Of a DNA stretch of 64,000 bases, positions 27,795-37,396 are shown one piece after another. Made by a program: the position numbers and the translations under genes. Source of the stretch: CADEED01 sp041395625 (GTDB taxonomy: Bacteria; Pseudomonadota; Gammaproteobacteria; Steroidobacterales; Steroidobacteraceae); assembly GCA_041395625.1 (NCBI GenBank), contig JAWLAE010000002.1:930001-994000 (forward strand), in the 5' to 3' direction. The notes under the pieces are model-generated. The model was not told the origin of the DNA. It made no database searches and saw only the letters and a program-made list of their open reading frames with translations. Numbering within the stretch: the first letter of the stretch is position 1; every line of letters starts with the position of its first letter.

Positions 27795-28550
27795 CTACCT
27801 GCTTTGCAAATGCGAGCGCGCCGCAGCACCAAAGGCCGCGAACAAGGCGCGCGAGAATGAATTGCTCATCACCTGCCACTCGGGATGCCATTGCACCGCC
27901 ATGGCGAAATGTGGCGCTCCGTCGACGTGGAAGGCCTCGACGATGCCATCCGGCGCACGCGCATCGACTGACAACCCCGCTCCCAGCCGGTCGACGCCCT
28001 GCGAATGCAGCGAGTTGACCTTGGGGCGCCCGTCACTGGTCATCGAACGCAGCACACTGGCCGACTCCAATAGCAGCTCATGAGCAGGCGCATACTGCAC
28101 GTCGAGCGGCTGCGTCTTGTCTTCGCGATGATCCAGATGCCCCGGCAGTTCCTGCACCTTCTGGTGCAGCGTGCCGCCGAAGGCAACGTTCATTTCCTGA
28201 AACCCCCGGCAGATTCCCAGTACCGGCACACCGCGCTCGACCGCATGCGGAATGAGTGCCAGTGTGGTTTGATCGCGATGCGGATCATGTAACGTGCCAG
28301 CCTCGCTGGCTCGGCCGTTGTAACGGTGCGGCTCGACGTTCGACGGGCTGCCGGTGAACAACAACCCGTCCACACGCTGCAGCACCTCGTCCAGATCCAA
28401 GGCCGGCTCCAGCACCGGGATCAGGAACGGCAACGCTCCGGCGGCCTTGACCACGGCATCGATGTACTTTTCGCCGACCGCCTGAAACGGATGCGGACCG
28501 ATCATGCGGCGATCGGCCGGAATTCCAATGACTGGGCGTTGCGGCGACAT
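27795..28550 (-). CDS. puuD: Gamma-glutamyl-GABA hydrolase (class I amidotransferase fold)
   Basis: A 251-residue Peptidase C26 protein with nucleophile Cys in LGICRGFQEMN (near residue 115) and the catalytic His in VQWHPEW (near 222). It releases glutamate and GABA from gamma-glutamyl-GABA, the final step of the Puu pathway. It starts the minus-strand polyamine operon; 189 bases separate it from the divergent second ligase gene, where both promoters should lie. Confidence 0.92.
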   Translation of the reverse strand: MSPQRPVIGIPADRRMIGPHPFQAVGEKYIDAVVKAAGALPFLIPVLEPALDLDEVLQRVDGLLFTGSPSNVEPHRYNGRASEAGTLHDPHRDQTTLALIPHAVERGVPVLGICRGFQEMNVAFGGTLHQKVQELPGHLDHREDKTQPLDVQYAPAHELLLESASVLRSMTSDGRPKVNSLHSQGVDRLGAGLSVDARAPDGIVEAFHVDGAPHFAMAVQWHPEWQVMSNSFSRALFAAFGAAARSHLQSR

Positions 28551-28739
28551 ACACTATTGCCCGCGCGTGAGCCGGGCAGTTGGGTTTTTACTTGCGGCCG
28601 CTGACTCGCGGCTTGTCGGTCATTAGACCACACCGGCCTCCGAGGCGCGATTGTTGCAATACAACATTCGTTTGCCCGCCCTGCCGGATGGCGCTTATTC
28701 TGGCCAGCAGCAGTGGTGCCCTAGTCTCAGGACAATGTT
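28551..28739. promoter_or_regulatory. Divergent promoter region of the polyamine genes
   Basis: This 189-base spacer separates puuD (minus) from the second GS-like ligase (plus). It is the only place for promoters of both transcription units. I see an AT-richer centre around 28655-28675 but no clear operator palindrome, so no specific regulator can be named. Confidence 0.5.
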
Positions 28740-30110
28740 ATGACGAGCGCACATCTCGGCGAGCTCGAGCAGTTCCTGGCGACCCATCCAGGGACCCGAT
28801 TCGTCGACGTCTTTCTGAACGACCTCAACACGGTGGAGCGCGGCAAACGCATCGATCGCGCCTCGCTCGCGACGCTGTTCGCCCGCGGCATGCCTCTGCC
28901 CGGCTCGATGTTCGCGCTGGATGTTCTGGGCGGCACCGTACAAGCCACGGGTCTCGGTTTTGACGATGGCGACGCCGACCGACCGTGCCTGCCGATTTCG
29001 GGCACCTTACAACCTGTGCCATGGCTCGAGGACGACATCGCGCAACTGCAGGTCACCATGCACGAGCAGGATGGTCAGCCGTTCTTCGGTGATCCCCGGC
29101 AGGTACTCGCGGCGGTGCTCGACCAGTATGCAGCGCTCGAACTCACGCCCGTCATTGCGATCGAGTACGAATTCTATTTCGTCGATCGCGAACGTAACGC
29201 TCGCGGCATGCCGCAACCACCGCGCTCACCACTCACCGGGCGACGCGAGCACAAGACGCAGATCAACTCGATGCTCGATCTCGACGCCTACTCCGGCATC
29301 CTCGCCGAAATAGACAGCGTGTGCCGCGCGCAGCAGGTACCCAGCACCACTGCACTTGCGGAGTATGGTCCCGGACAATTCGAGGTGAACCTCCATCACT
29401 CCGCCGACGCACTGCGCGCCTGCGACGAAGCGCTGCGCTTCAAACGCATCGTGAAAGCCGTCGCGCGACGGCGCGGTTGCGATGCCACCTTCCTGCCGAA
29501 ACCCTACCGCGACATGGCGGGCAGTGGCCTGCACGTGCACGTCAGCTTGCTGAATCATGCCGGGCGCAATGTCTTCGCCAGCGACCAACCCACCGAGTGC
29601 CTACAGTTGCGCCACGCAATTGCTGGTGTACTAACCACCCTCGCAGACGGCACGGCGATCTGCGCCCCCGGTCCCAATTCGTTTCGGCGGTTTCGGCCAG
29701 AGGCGTACGTACCGCTGCATGCCGCATGGTCGATCAACAACCGCGGCACGGCCATTCGCATCCCCGCCAGCGATGCCTCTAACCGGCGTCTCGAGCATCG
29801 GTTGGCAGGTGCAGATGCCAACCCGTATCTGGTCGTGGCATGGGTACTGGCTGGCATACATCATGGCATCACCCAGCGACTGGAGCCACCGCCCGCCATG
29901 TCGGGCAATGCATATCAGGTGGATCACGGCGAACCGCTGCCGACCCAATGGGATACCGCGATCGAGCGGTTGGCGGCCAGCGATCTGGCGAGGCGCTATC
30001 TCGGCGAGCGCTTCACGCAGCTCTATTGCACCGTCAAACGCGCCGAACTCGCTGAGTTCTCCAGCTACATCACGCCGCTTGAGATCGATTGGTACATGGG
30101 TCCGTTGTGA
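28740..30110 (+). CDS. Second gamma-glutamylpolyamine synthetase-like ligase (glutamine-synthetase family)
   Basis: A 456-residue paralogue of the 26452-27792 gene. All family motifs are intact: AIEYEFYFVD, GPGQFEVNLHHS, SGLHVHVSLL, NRRLEHRLAGADANPY. Its N-terminus (THPGTRFVDVFLNDLNTVERGKR) matches the GlnA3/SpuI/PuuA-like subgroup. Paralogues in Pseudomonas have different amine preferences (for example SpuI versus PauA1-A7), so this one may take another diamine or monoamine; the substrate is not visible from sequence. PuuB follows 16 bases later. Confidence 0.85.
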   Translation: MTSAHLGELEQFLATHPGTRFVDVFLNDLNTVERGKRIDRASLATLFARGMPLPGSMFALDVLGGTVQATGLGFDDGDADRPCLPISGTLQPVPWLEDDIAQLQVTMHEQDGQPFFGDPRQVLAAVLDQYAALELTPVIAIEYEFYFVDRERNARGMPQPPRSPLTGRREHKTQINSMLDLDAYSGILAEIDSVCRAQQVPSTTALAEYGPGQFEVNLHHSADALRACDEALRFKRIVKAVARRRGCDATFLPKPYRDMAGSGLHVHVSLLNHAGRNVFASDQPTECLQLRHAIAGVLTTLADGTAICAPGPNSFRRFRPEAYVPLHAAWSINNRGTAIRIPASDASNRRLEHRLAGADANPYLVVAWVLAGIHHGITQRLEPPPAMSGNAYQVDHGEPLPTQWDTAIERLAASDLARRYLGERFTQLYCTVKRAELAEFSSYITPLEIDWYMGPL

Positions 30111-30126
30111 CACCGGCCGGCAGACC

Positions 30127-31413
30127 ATGAGCAAGCGTACTGATAACTACTATCTGGCAGCCGCCGGCCCAGGAACCAGATACCCCGCACTCGCTGGCGA
30201 CGTGACGACCGACGTGTGTGTGGTTGGCGGCGGCATCGCCGGTTGTTCCACGGCCTTGCATCTCGCCGAACGCGGTTTGCGCGTGACACTGCTGGAAGCC
30301 GAGCGCGTCGGCTTCGGTGCGTCCGGCCGCAGTGGCGCCCAGGCGATATTTGGCTACGCCTGCGGCCAGCACAAACTGGAACAACAAGTAGGCGCGACAG
30401 CCGCCCGGCAGATGTGGGATATCTCGCTCGAAGGGCTCGACCTGGTGCGTGGCCTGATTGCCCGGCACCAGATCGACTGCGACTACGTCAACGGCCAGAT
30501 GCATGTAGCGATCAAGCCGCGTCACGAACGAGAGCTACGCGAGGAGGTCGAGGAACTGCAGCGACGCTATGACTATCGATCGGTACGCTATCTGGAACGC
30601 GACGAAACGCGCAGCCTCATCGCCAGCGGCCGCTACACCGGCGCGCTGCTCGATACCAACAGCGGCCACCTGCAGCCACTGAAGTACACCCGCGGCCTGG
30701 CTGCCGCCGCTGAACGCGCTGGCGTGCTCATTCGCGAACGCAGTCGAGTCATCGCCCTCGAACCAGGCGCTGATGCAACGACCCAATCACGCGTTCGCAC
30801 TGCCAGCGGCACCGTGACGGCGACCTACGTCGTGTTGTGCGGCAACGCCTTGCTCGGTTCGCTGGTACCGCCGCTGTCGCGTAAGATCATGGCCGTCGGC
30901 ACCTACATCGTCGCAACGAAAGAACTGGGCGCGGAGCGCGCCCGCGCGCTGATCACTAACAACGCCGCCGTAACTGACATCAACTGGGTGCTGGACTACT
31001 TTCGCCGCTCGGCCGATCATCGCTTGCTGTTCGGCGGCCGAGTCAGCTATTCAGGCCTCGATGCGTTCGCCTCGGCCAACGCAACACGCGCGCGGCTGCT
31101 GGCCGTGTTCCCGCAACTGCGCGACGTCGCTATCGAGTATGCCTGGGGCGGCTATGTCGACATCACCATGAGTCGGGCGCCGCATTTCGGACGGGTCGCC
31201 CCTAACGTGTACTTCCTGCAGGGGTTCTCAGGCCACGGTATCGTGCTGACCGGTATCGCCGGCAAGTTGGTAGCCGAAGCCGTTGCCGGATCCGCCGAGA
31301 GATTCGATCTCTTTGCACGCCTGCCACATGCAGACTTTCCTGGTGGCAGCCTGTTGCGCAGGCCGGCGCTCGTACTCGCGATGCTCTACTATCGCCTGCG
31401 CGACTTGCTCTGA
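30127..31413 (+). CDS. puuB: Gamma-glutamylputrescine oxidase (FAD-dependent)
   Basis: ATG 30127 gives 428 residues of the DAO/glycine-oxidase family. The N-terminal Rossmann block VCVVGGGIAGCSTALHLAERG-like GxGxxG (about 29-50) binds FAD; GFGASGRSGAQ and the C-terminal GFSGHGIVLTG complete the site. PuuB oxidises gamma-glutamylputrescine to the aldehyde with H2O2 and ammonia. It is in the same transcription unit as the upstream ligase. Confidence 0.9.
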   Translation: MSKRTDNYYLAAAGPGTRYPALAGDVTTDVCVVGGGIAGCSTALHLAERGLRVTLLEAERVGFGASGRSGAQAIFGYACGQHKLEQQVGATAARQMWDISLEGLDLVRGLIARHQIDCDYVNGQMHVAIKPRHERELREEVEELQRRYDYRSVRYLERDETRSLIASGRYTGALLDTNSGHLQPLKYTRGLAAAAERAGVLIRERSRVIALEPGADATTQSRVRTASGTVTATYVVLCGNALLGSLVPPLSRKIMAVGTYIVATKELGAERARALITNNAAVTDINWVLDYFRRSADHRLLFGGRVSYSGLDAFASANATRARLLAVFPQLRDVAIEYAWGGYVDITMSRAPHFGRVAPNVYFLQGFSGHGIVLTGIAGKLVAEAVAGSAERFDLFARLPHADFPGGSLLRRPALVLAMLYYRLRDLL

Positions 31414-31423
31414 CTGGTGCCCG

Positions 31424-32605
31424 CTACACTACCTCGAACAAACCTGCGGCACCCATGCCGCCGCCGATACACATCGTCGCCACGACGAGCCTGGCACCGC
31501 GACGCTTGCCTTCGATGAGTGCATGACCGACGAGGCGGGCGCCCGACGTGCCATAGGGATGACCCACGGCGATAGCGCCGCCGTTCACATTGAGCCGCTC
31601 ATCAGGGATACCCAGGCGATCGCGGCAGTAGATCACCTGCACTGCGAACGCTTCATTGAGCTCCCACAAATCGATGTCCGACACTTTCACACCGGCGCGC
31701 TGCAATAGCTTCGGTACCGCAAATACCGGCCCGATGCCCATTTCGTCGGGCTCACAACCCGCGACAGCGAAGCCGCGGAATACTCCCAACGGTTGCAGGC
31801 CGCGCTGCTCGACGAGCTTCGCATTCATGACGACGCAAGCCGACGCACCATCGGAGAACTGACTGGCGTTACCCGCGGCGATGACACCGCCCGGCATCGC
31901 CGGCCGGATCTTCGCGACAGCTTCGTAGGTCGTCTCGGGACGAATACCTTCATCAGTCTCGAGCGTGACTTCGCGCGAAACCAGTTGCCCAGTGGCCTTG
32001 TCGCCTACGCCCATCCGCACGGTGATCGGTACGATTTCGTCTTTGAACTTGCCTGCCGCCTGCGCCGCAGCCGCGCGCTGTTGGCTGCGCGCGCCGTACT
32101 GATCCTGCGGCTCGCGGCCGATCTTGTAGCGCTTGGCGACCGTCTCGGCAGTCTGCAGCATCGTGTCGTAGATGGCCGGCTTGTGTTGCTCGAGCCAGGC
32201 TTCCTTGATCATATGCAGATTCATCTTGTCATTCTGCACACACGAAATCGACTCGAGACCGCCAGCCACCAACACATCGGCTTCATCCGCGATGATGCGT
32301 TGCGCCGCCCATGCGATCGTCTGCAAACCCGACGAGCAGAAGCGATTGACCGTCACACCCGCAGTCGTGACCGGGCAACCACCGCGCAGCGCAGCCTGGC
32401 GCGCGATGTTCATGCCGGTGGCACCTTCCGGATTGGCGCAACCCATCAACACGTCCTCGACTTCGCCGGCCTCGATGCCAGCGCGTTCGATCACAGCTTT
32501 GATCACGTGCCCGCCCAGCGTTGCGCCATGGGTCAGATTGAAGGCGCCTCGCCAGGACTTGGCTAACCCCGTCCGGGCTGTTGAAACGATGACTGCGTCG
32601 CTCAT
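31424..32605 (-). CDS. fadA: Acetyl-CoA C-acyltransferase (thiolase)
   Basis: A 393-residue thiolase with the acyl-accepting Cys in NRFCSSGLQT, the NGGAIAVGHPYGTSGAR histidine block and the proton-shuttling C-terminal Cys in CIGGGMGAAG. It cleaves 3-ketoacyl-CoA in beta-oxidation. Its start overlaps the FadB stop (ATGA, 32602-32605), the usual trifunctional-complex arrangement but with fadB first. It converges on puuB with ten bases between the stops. Confidence 0.93.
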   Translation of the reverse strand: MSDAVIVSTARTGLAKSWRGAFNLTHGATLGGHVIKAVIERAGIEAGEVEDVLMGCANPEGATGMNIARQAALRGGCPVTTAGVTVNRFCSSGLQTIAWAAQRIIADEADVLVAGGLESISCVQNDKMNLHMIKEAWLEQHKPAIYDTMLQTAETVAKRYKIGREPQDQYGARSQQRAAAAQAAGKFKDEIVPITVRMGVGDKATGQLVSREVTLETDEGIRPETTYEAVAKIRPAMPGGVIAAGNASQFSDGASACVVMNAKLVEQRGLQPLGVFRGFAVAGCEPDEMGIGPVFAVPKLLQRAGVKVSDIDLWELNEAFAVQVIYCRDRLGIPDERLNVNGGAIAVGHPYGTSGARLVGHALIEGKRRGARLVVATMCIGGGMGAAGLFEVV

Positions 32606-34884
32606 TTGCGTGTTCTCCTGGTCGCCGGCGACGACGCTCGCTTAGTCGATCGTCGTTTGCTCGCCGCTTTCGCGGGTCGCGCCTTCTTGGTCCGTTTGGT
32701 GTTAGGGCGCTCCGTCTTGCGCGCGACGGCGCGACTGCGACGCGGCGACTTGCTGCTGGCGGGCGCCGCACGTTTCGCGCGCACCGTCGGCGCATCGGCC
32801 AACTGCTTGCCATGCTCCAGCAGCGCGGTCAGCAGCGGCGCGGGTCGCCAGAAACCGGGGTCGCCATGTGGATTGGCGGCAAACTCCCGCATGCGTCGTA
32901 CTACATTGAATAGGCCTACCTGATCCGCGTGAAACATCGGGCCGCCCTTGTATACCGGGAAGCCGTAACCAGTGAGATACACGATATCGATGTCCGAGGG
33001 CCGCTGTGCGATTCGCTCTGCGAGGATATGCGCACCTTCATTCGTTAGCGCGAAGACCAGCCGATCGACGATTTCTGCCTCAGAGATCTTGCGCGGTTTC
33101 ACGCCGAGCGCTTTGCGCTCTGCTGCGATGATCTCCTCCACCACCGGATCAGGCAAAGCGTCGCGCCGCCCTGGCTCGTAGCGATACCAACCGCTGCCGG
33201 TCTTTTGTCCGTAGCGTCCCAGTTCGCAGATCCTGTCGGCGATCTTCGAGTACTTCAGATCGGGTTGCTCCACATAGCGGCGCTTGCGGATGTGCCAGCC
33301 GATATCGTTGCCGGCGAGGTCGGACATCCGGAAGGGGCCCATCGCGAAGCCGAATTTTTCAATGGCGCGATCCACCTGCTGTGGTGAGGCGCCCTCCTCC
33401 AGCATGAACATGGCCTGCCGCGAATATTGCTCGATCATCCGGTTACCGATGAAACCATCGCAGACACCCGAGACGACACCGGTCTTGCCGATCCGCTTGG
33501 CAACGCCCATCACCGTGGCCAACACGTCTTTCGCGGTTACCTTGCCGCGCACGATCTCGAGCAACTTCATCACGTTCGCCGGGCTGAAGAAATGCATCCC
33601 GACGACATCCTTCGGACGTCGCGTGAAGCGCGCAATCTGATTGACGTCGAGCGTCGAGGTATTGGTCGCCAGGATCGCGCCGCGCTTGAGCGTGGTATCG
33701 AGCCGCGTGAAGACCTGCTTCTTGACGTCCATGTCCTCGAACACCGCTTCGATCGCGAGATCGACGTTCGCGATATCCGCGTATTCCAGTGTCGGCGTGA
33801 TGAGTGCCAGCCGCTCTGCCACTTGCTGCGCCGTCAGGCGTCCTTTCTTGGCACTAGCCTCGTAGTTCTTGCGGATCGTCGCCACGCCGCGCTCGAGCGC
33901 ATCCTGCTTCACCTCGAGCAGGAACACCGGGATGCCGACATTGGCAAAGTTCATCGCGATGCCGCCGCCCATCGTGCCTGCGCCCAGTACCGCGACCGAC
34001 TTGATCGGGCGCTGCAGGGTAGACTCGGGCACATCCGGAATCTTACTCGCCGCGCGCTCCGCAAAGAATGCATAGCGCAGCGCCTTGGATTCCGGCGTGA
34101 TCATCAATTCCTTGAAGATCGCCCGCTCTGCGGCGAGTCCTTGATCGAATGGCAGGGTTACGGCCGCGGCCACCGCGTCGACACAACGCACCGGTGCTGG
34201 CATGCCTCTTGAGACAGACGCAGCACCCATACGCGCAAAATGCAGGTATGCGTCCGCTTGCGGATAGTCCACCGACAGATCCCGCGCCCGCACGATCGGT
34301 CGCTTGTCCTTGACAAGCTTGTTGGCGAACGCGAGCGCCGCCTCGGGCAGTCCGTCGTTCGCCACTTCGTCGAAGACCCGAGTGCCCTTGAGTGCTTTGG
34401 CGGGCACGACCGTACCCGAAGCGATCAGATTCGCCGCCAGCTCGAGGCCCGCCAGGCGCGGAAAACGCTGGGTACCGCCAGCACCAGGACAGATGCCCAG
34501 CTTGACCTCAGGAAACGCAATCTTGGCATTGGCCAGCGCCACGCGGAAATGGCAACTGAGCGCAAGTTCGAGCCCACCGCCCATGCACGCGCCGCTGATC
34601 GCGGCGACGACCGGCTTCGGGCAGCTCTCGATGACGTGGTTCAGACTGTCGAGGTTCGGCTCGGCCAGAGCTTTCGGCGTCTCGAACTCCTTGATGTCGG
34701 CACCGCTCGAGAACGCGCGTTCATTGCCGATCAGGACGATCGCCTTGACAGCATCGTCTGACGCGGCCCGATCGACCGCAGCCGTGATGGCGCTGCGCAG
34801 CTCATGCGACAGCGGATTGAGGGGCGGATTGTTCAGCTCGATGACTGCGACGACGCCGTCACGACGGTAGCGGGTAAATGACAC
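32602..34884 (-). CDS. fadB: Fatty acid oxidation multifunctional protein with lysine/arginine-rich tail
   Basis: A 760-residue protein: enoyl-CoA hydratase/isomerase domain (about 1-190; oxyanion ERAFSSGADIKEF and CMGGGLELAL), NAD-binding 3-hydroxyacyl-CoA dehydrogenase (about 290-480; GAGTMGGGIAM, catalytic HFFSPANVMKLLEIV), and a 3HCDH C-terminal domain to about 690. It hydrates enoyl-CoA and oxidises the 3-hydroxyacyl-CoA for FadA. The last roughly 60 residues are a low-complexity K/R/A/S/T/P tail like that of histone H1, not seen in standard FadB or FadJ. Confidence 0.9.
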   Translation of the reverse strand: MSFTRYRRDGVVAVIELNNPPLNPLSHELRSAITAAVDRAASDDAVKAIVLIGNERAFSSGADIKEFETPKALAEPNLDSLNHVIESCPKPVVAAISGACMGGGLELALSCHFRVALANAKIAFPEVKLGICPGAGGTQRFPRLAGLELAANLIASGTVVPAKALKGTRVFDEVANDGLPEAALAFANKLVKDKRPIVRARDLSVDYPQADAYLHFARMGAASVSRGMPAPVRCVDAVAAAVTLPFDQGLAAERAIFKELMITPESKALRYAFFAERAASKIPDVPESTLQRPIKSVAVLGAGTMGGGIAMNFANVGIPVFLLEVKQDALERGVATIRKNYEASAKKGRLTAQQVAERLALITPTLEYADIANVDLAIEAVFEDMDVKKQVFTRLDTTLKRGAILATNTSTLDVNQIARFTRRPKDVVGMHFFSPANVMKLLEIVRGKVTAKDVLATVMGVAKRIGKTGVVSGVCDGFIGNRMIEQYSRQAMFMLEEGASPQQVDRAIEKFGFAMGPFRMSDLAGNDIGWHIRKRRYVEQPDLKYSKIADRICELGRYGQKTGSGWYRYEPGRRDALPDPVVEEIIAAERKALGVKPRKISEAEIVDRLVFALTNEGAHILAERIAQRPSDIDIVYLTGYGFPVYKGGPMFHADQVGLFNVVRRMREFAANPHGDPGFWRPAPLLTALLEHGKQLADAPTVRAKRAAPASSKSPRRSRAVARKTERPNTKRTKKARPAKAASKRRSTKRASSPATRRTRK

Positions 34885-34988
34885 GGCCTTCAGCCTTTGG
34901 ATACGCGCACGAGTGCAATCATGCTAGGTTACTGCGCTGGCCGCCAATTGGCGAGTACAGCGACGAAAAGCGACTGCGAGCCGCCCCA

Positions 34989-35765
34989 ATGTTCGAAATC
35001 GGCCCCTATCTCCTCTGTTTGTTGGTCTTGTTAGTGGCTGCGACGCTCACGTGGGCGATCAGCGTGCCGCTCAAGAACGTCGCGATCGTCGACGTACTGT
35101 GGGGCATCCTGTTCCTGTTGGCCGGCCTGACCTTTGCGCTCACCGTAACCACGCCAGGCCCGCGGGTGGCACTGGTACTCGGCTTGCTGGCCGTCTGGTC
35201 GTTGCGGCTGGCGCTGCACATCGCCATCCGCAGTTGGGGCCACGGGGAGGACCGACGCTATCAGGCCATCCGCGCCCGCAATGAGCCGAATTTCGCTGCC
35301 AAGAGCCTGTACCTCGTATTCTGGCTACAGGCTGGGCTGGCGTGGATCATTTCATTGCCGTTGCTGGGCGCCATCGCCAGTGCGACGCCGCTCTTCTGGC
35401 TGGACTACGTCGGCGCGGCGCTGTGGTTAGTGGGCTTCGTGTTCGAAGCCGGTGGCGACTGGCAGCTCACACGCTTCAAGTCGCAGCCGGCCAACAAGGG
35501 CAAAGTCATGGACCAGGGGCTGTGGCGGTACACCCGTCATCCGAACTATTTCGGTGACTTCTGTATCTGGTGGGGCTTCTACGTTTTTGCACTGGCAGCC
35601 GGCGCCTGGTGGGCGTTGCCCGGGCCGCTGCTGATGTCGCTGTTGCTCATGCGCGTCTCCGGTGTGACCTTGCTCGAGAAGAACATCAGCGAGCGCCGCC
35701 CCGGCTACGAAGAGTACGTCCGGCGCACCAATGCGTTTTTTCCCGGCCCCCGCCGCGACGCCTGA
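34989..35765 (+). CDS. DUF1295 (steroid 5-alpha-reductase-like) membrane protein
   Basis: ATG 34989 gives 258 residues with about six membrane helices and the DUF1295 signature: DVLWG near residue 34, RxYQAIRARNE, GLWRYTRHPNYFGDF and a C-terminal EKNIS-RRPGYEEYVRRT. The family is related to the steroid 5-alpha reductase and ICMT folds; reactions are mostly unknown. It follows the fadB start divergently and precedes the PQQ dehydrogenase on the same strand, but no pathway link is evident. Confidence 0.82.
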   Translation: MFEIGPYLLCLLVLLVAATLTWAISVPLKNVAIVDVLWGILFLLAGLTFALTVTTPGPRVALVLGLLAVWSLRLALHIAIRSWGHGEDRRYQAIRARNEPNFAAKSLYLVFWLQAGLAWIISLPLLGAIASATPLFWLDYVGAALWLVGFVFEAGGDWQLTRFKSQPANKGKVMDQGLWRYTRHPNYFGDFCIWWGFYVFALAAGAWWALPGPLLMSLLLMRVSGVTLLEKNISERRPGYEEYVRRTNAFFPGPRRDA

Positions 35766-35806
35766 GCGCGTTACAATGGGGCTACCTGACAGATGAGGAT
35801 CTTGGC

Positions 35807-36925
35807 ATGAGAAAGACTATTCTTGACGGCCTGCTCCTGTTGTTAGGCTGCGTGCTCAGTGCTACCAGCATGGCGATGGAAGTCCGCGCGGTCACGGTCG
35901 CCGACGGTGTGCAGATGGGCTGGTCGTTCGCGTTTCTGCCCGACGGCTCCATGCTCGTGACCGAGCGGCCAGGCAAGATTCGTCATGTCACCCGGGACGG
36001 CAAGATCGGCGAGCCCATCGCCGGTGTGCCTGAGGTCGTCTTCAGGGGTCAGGGCGGCCTGCTCGACCTGTTGGTAGATAGCGCGTATGCAAGCAACCAG
36101 ACGATATTCTTCTGCTACAGCGAGCCTGGCGACGGCGGCAACAGTACGGCGCTGGCGCGCGCCAAACTCGCGCCCGACTTCCGCGCGCTCACCGACGTCA
36201 AGGTGATCTTCCGGCAGTCGCCGAAGTTCGACAGCCGCGCACACTTTGGCTGCCGTATCGTCGAGACCGCCGACGGCAATCTGTTCCTGACCCTGGGTGA
36301 TCGCTTCGCGCGCATGCAAGATGCGCAGACGCTCGACACGCACCACGGCAAGGTCGTACGCATCAAGAAAGATGGCGCCGTGCCCGCTGACAACCCGTTC
36401 GTGGATCGCGCCGGCGCACTGCCCGAGATCTGGAGCTACGGGCATCGCAATCTGCAGGGCGCCGCACTCGACACCGAGGGGAATCTCTGGACCACCGAAC
36501 ATGGCCCGCAGGGCGGCGACGAGCTGAATCTCACCGAGCCAGCCAAGAACTACGGCTGGCCCGTGATCACCTACGGCGAGAACTACGGCGGCGGCAAGAT
36601 CGGCGACGGCATCACCGAGAAAGCGGGCATGGAGCAACCAGTCAAGTACTGGGTACCATCCATCGCGCCGTCCGGCCTCGCCTATCTGACGAGTGACAAG
36701 TACGGCGCCGACTGGCGCGGCAGCTTTTTCGTGGGCTCATTGAAGTTCCGCTTCGTCACCCGTGTCCCTGTGTCCATGACGAACGCGGGGCCGGTGGCCG
36801 ACAAGGAGCAGCGCGTGATCGAGCTCGGCCAGCGGGTGCGCGATGTACGTCAGGGGCCGGATGGTTTCCTGTATGTACTGACCGAAGACCAGAAAGGCCG
36901 CATCGTGCGGCTGGAGCCGAAGTGA
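35807..36925 (+). CDS. PQQ-dependent sugar dehydrogenase (Asd/YliI-like)
   Basis: A 372-residue exported six-bladed propeller enzyme. The signal peptide ends near A22; family motifs include LVTERPGKIRHV, GQGGLLDLLVD, GCRIVETADGNLFLTLGDR, EIWSYGHRNLQG, TTEHGPQGGDELN and YGWPVITYGENY. These bind PQQ and Ca2+ and oxidise aldose sugars in the periplasm, passing electrons to the respiratory chain. No pqq biosynthesis genes are in the window. The start was chosen at ATG 35807 because it gives the signal peptide. Confidence 0.88.
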   Translation: MRKTILDGLLLLLGCVLSATSMAMEVRAVTVADGVQMGWSFAFLPDGSMLVTERPGKIRHVTRDGKIGEPIAGVPEVVFRGQGGLLDLLVDSAYASNQTIFFCYSEPGDGGNSTALARAKLAPDFRALTDVKVIFRQSPKFDSRAHFGCRIVETADGNLFLTLGDRFARMQDAQTLDTHHGKVVRIKKDGAVPADNPFVDRAGALPEIWSYGHRNLQGAALDTEGNLWTTEHGPQGGDELNLTEPAKNYGWPVITYGENYGGGKIGDGITEKAGMEQPVKYWVPSIAPSGLAYLTSDKYGADWRGSFFVGSLKFRFVTRVPVSMTNAGPVADKEQRVIELGQRVRDVRQGPDGFLYVLTEDQKGRIVRLEPK

Positions 36926-37018
36926 ATCGGAAATCACGTCAGCAGACGACTTACTCGCTGATGACTATCAAGTCATCGACGCCAGCACTCGCTATGATCC
37001 AGTGTCGCGCAACAGCCC

Positions 37019-37396
37019 TCACGCGATGACCTCTATGTTCTTGCTCGGTATCCATCCGACTCGGCTGTCTTCGAGTTGAATGTACGCCCAATCACCAAGT
37101 GTTTCGAGCACTCGACCGCGCTCGCCGCCAGCCACCGTCAACTCAACCGCCGAATAGTTACGCACGGCGGCAGCCGGCGACGTCGTTGTCGAGAGACAGG
37201 ACTCGTGTACCCAGCCCTCGGCACCATCGGGCCCCGTGCACCAGTGCCAGCCGGGATACTCATCATCGGCGCGCTGCACGACCACAGCGTCCCCGACACG
37301 CAAGCGAATCGGGTTCGGATAAGCGGTCCTGTGCGCTGTTCTCACCACAACCAGTGAAGTCGGCCGATTCGGCAGTTCGTGCGAAGTCACGGGCAT
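37019..37396 (-). CDS. SH3-like domain protein
   Basis: The 125-residue product appears to hold two SH3-like barrels: PNPIRLRVGDAVVVQRADDEYPGWHWC...GAEGWVHES (about 26-68) and YSAVELTVAGGERGRVLETLGDWAYIQLEDSRVGWIPSKNI (about 80-121). There is no signal peptide. Such small proteins usually bind peptides or cell-wall fragments, or serve as ligand-binding cassettes. It overlaps the upstream VOC-like gene by ten bases and ends a four-gene minus-strand operon. Confidence 0.7.
   Translation of the reverse strand: MPVTSHELPNRPTSLVVVRTAHRTAYPNPIRLRVGDAVVVQRADDEYPGWHWCTGPDGAEGWVHESCLSTTTSPAAAVRNYSAVELTVAGGERGRVLETLGDWAYIQLEDSRVGWIPSKNIEVIA

Noticed and set aside
25867..28083. A 738-codon plus-strand frame antisense to the putrescine genes, and similar long frames at 3729-5057, 5131-6936, 11071-12630 and 54433-56028.
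   Set aside because: They mirror strong genes, have no domain, ribosome site or sensible composition, and are typical shadows in GC-rich DNA.
36960..36977. GATGACT/AGTCATC hairpin after the PQQ dehydrogenase gene.
   Set aside because: A weak seven-bp stem with no U-run; not convincing as a terminator.
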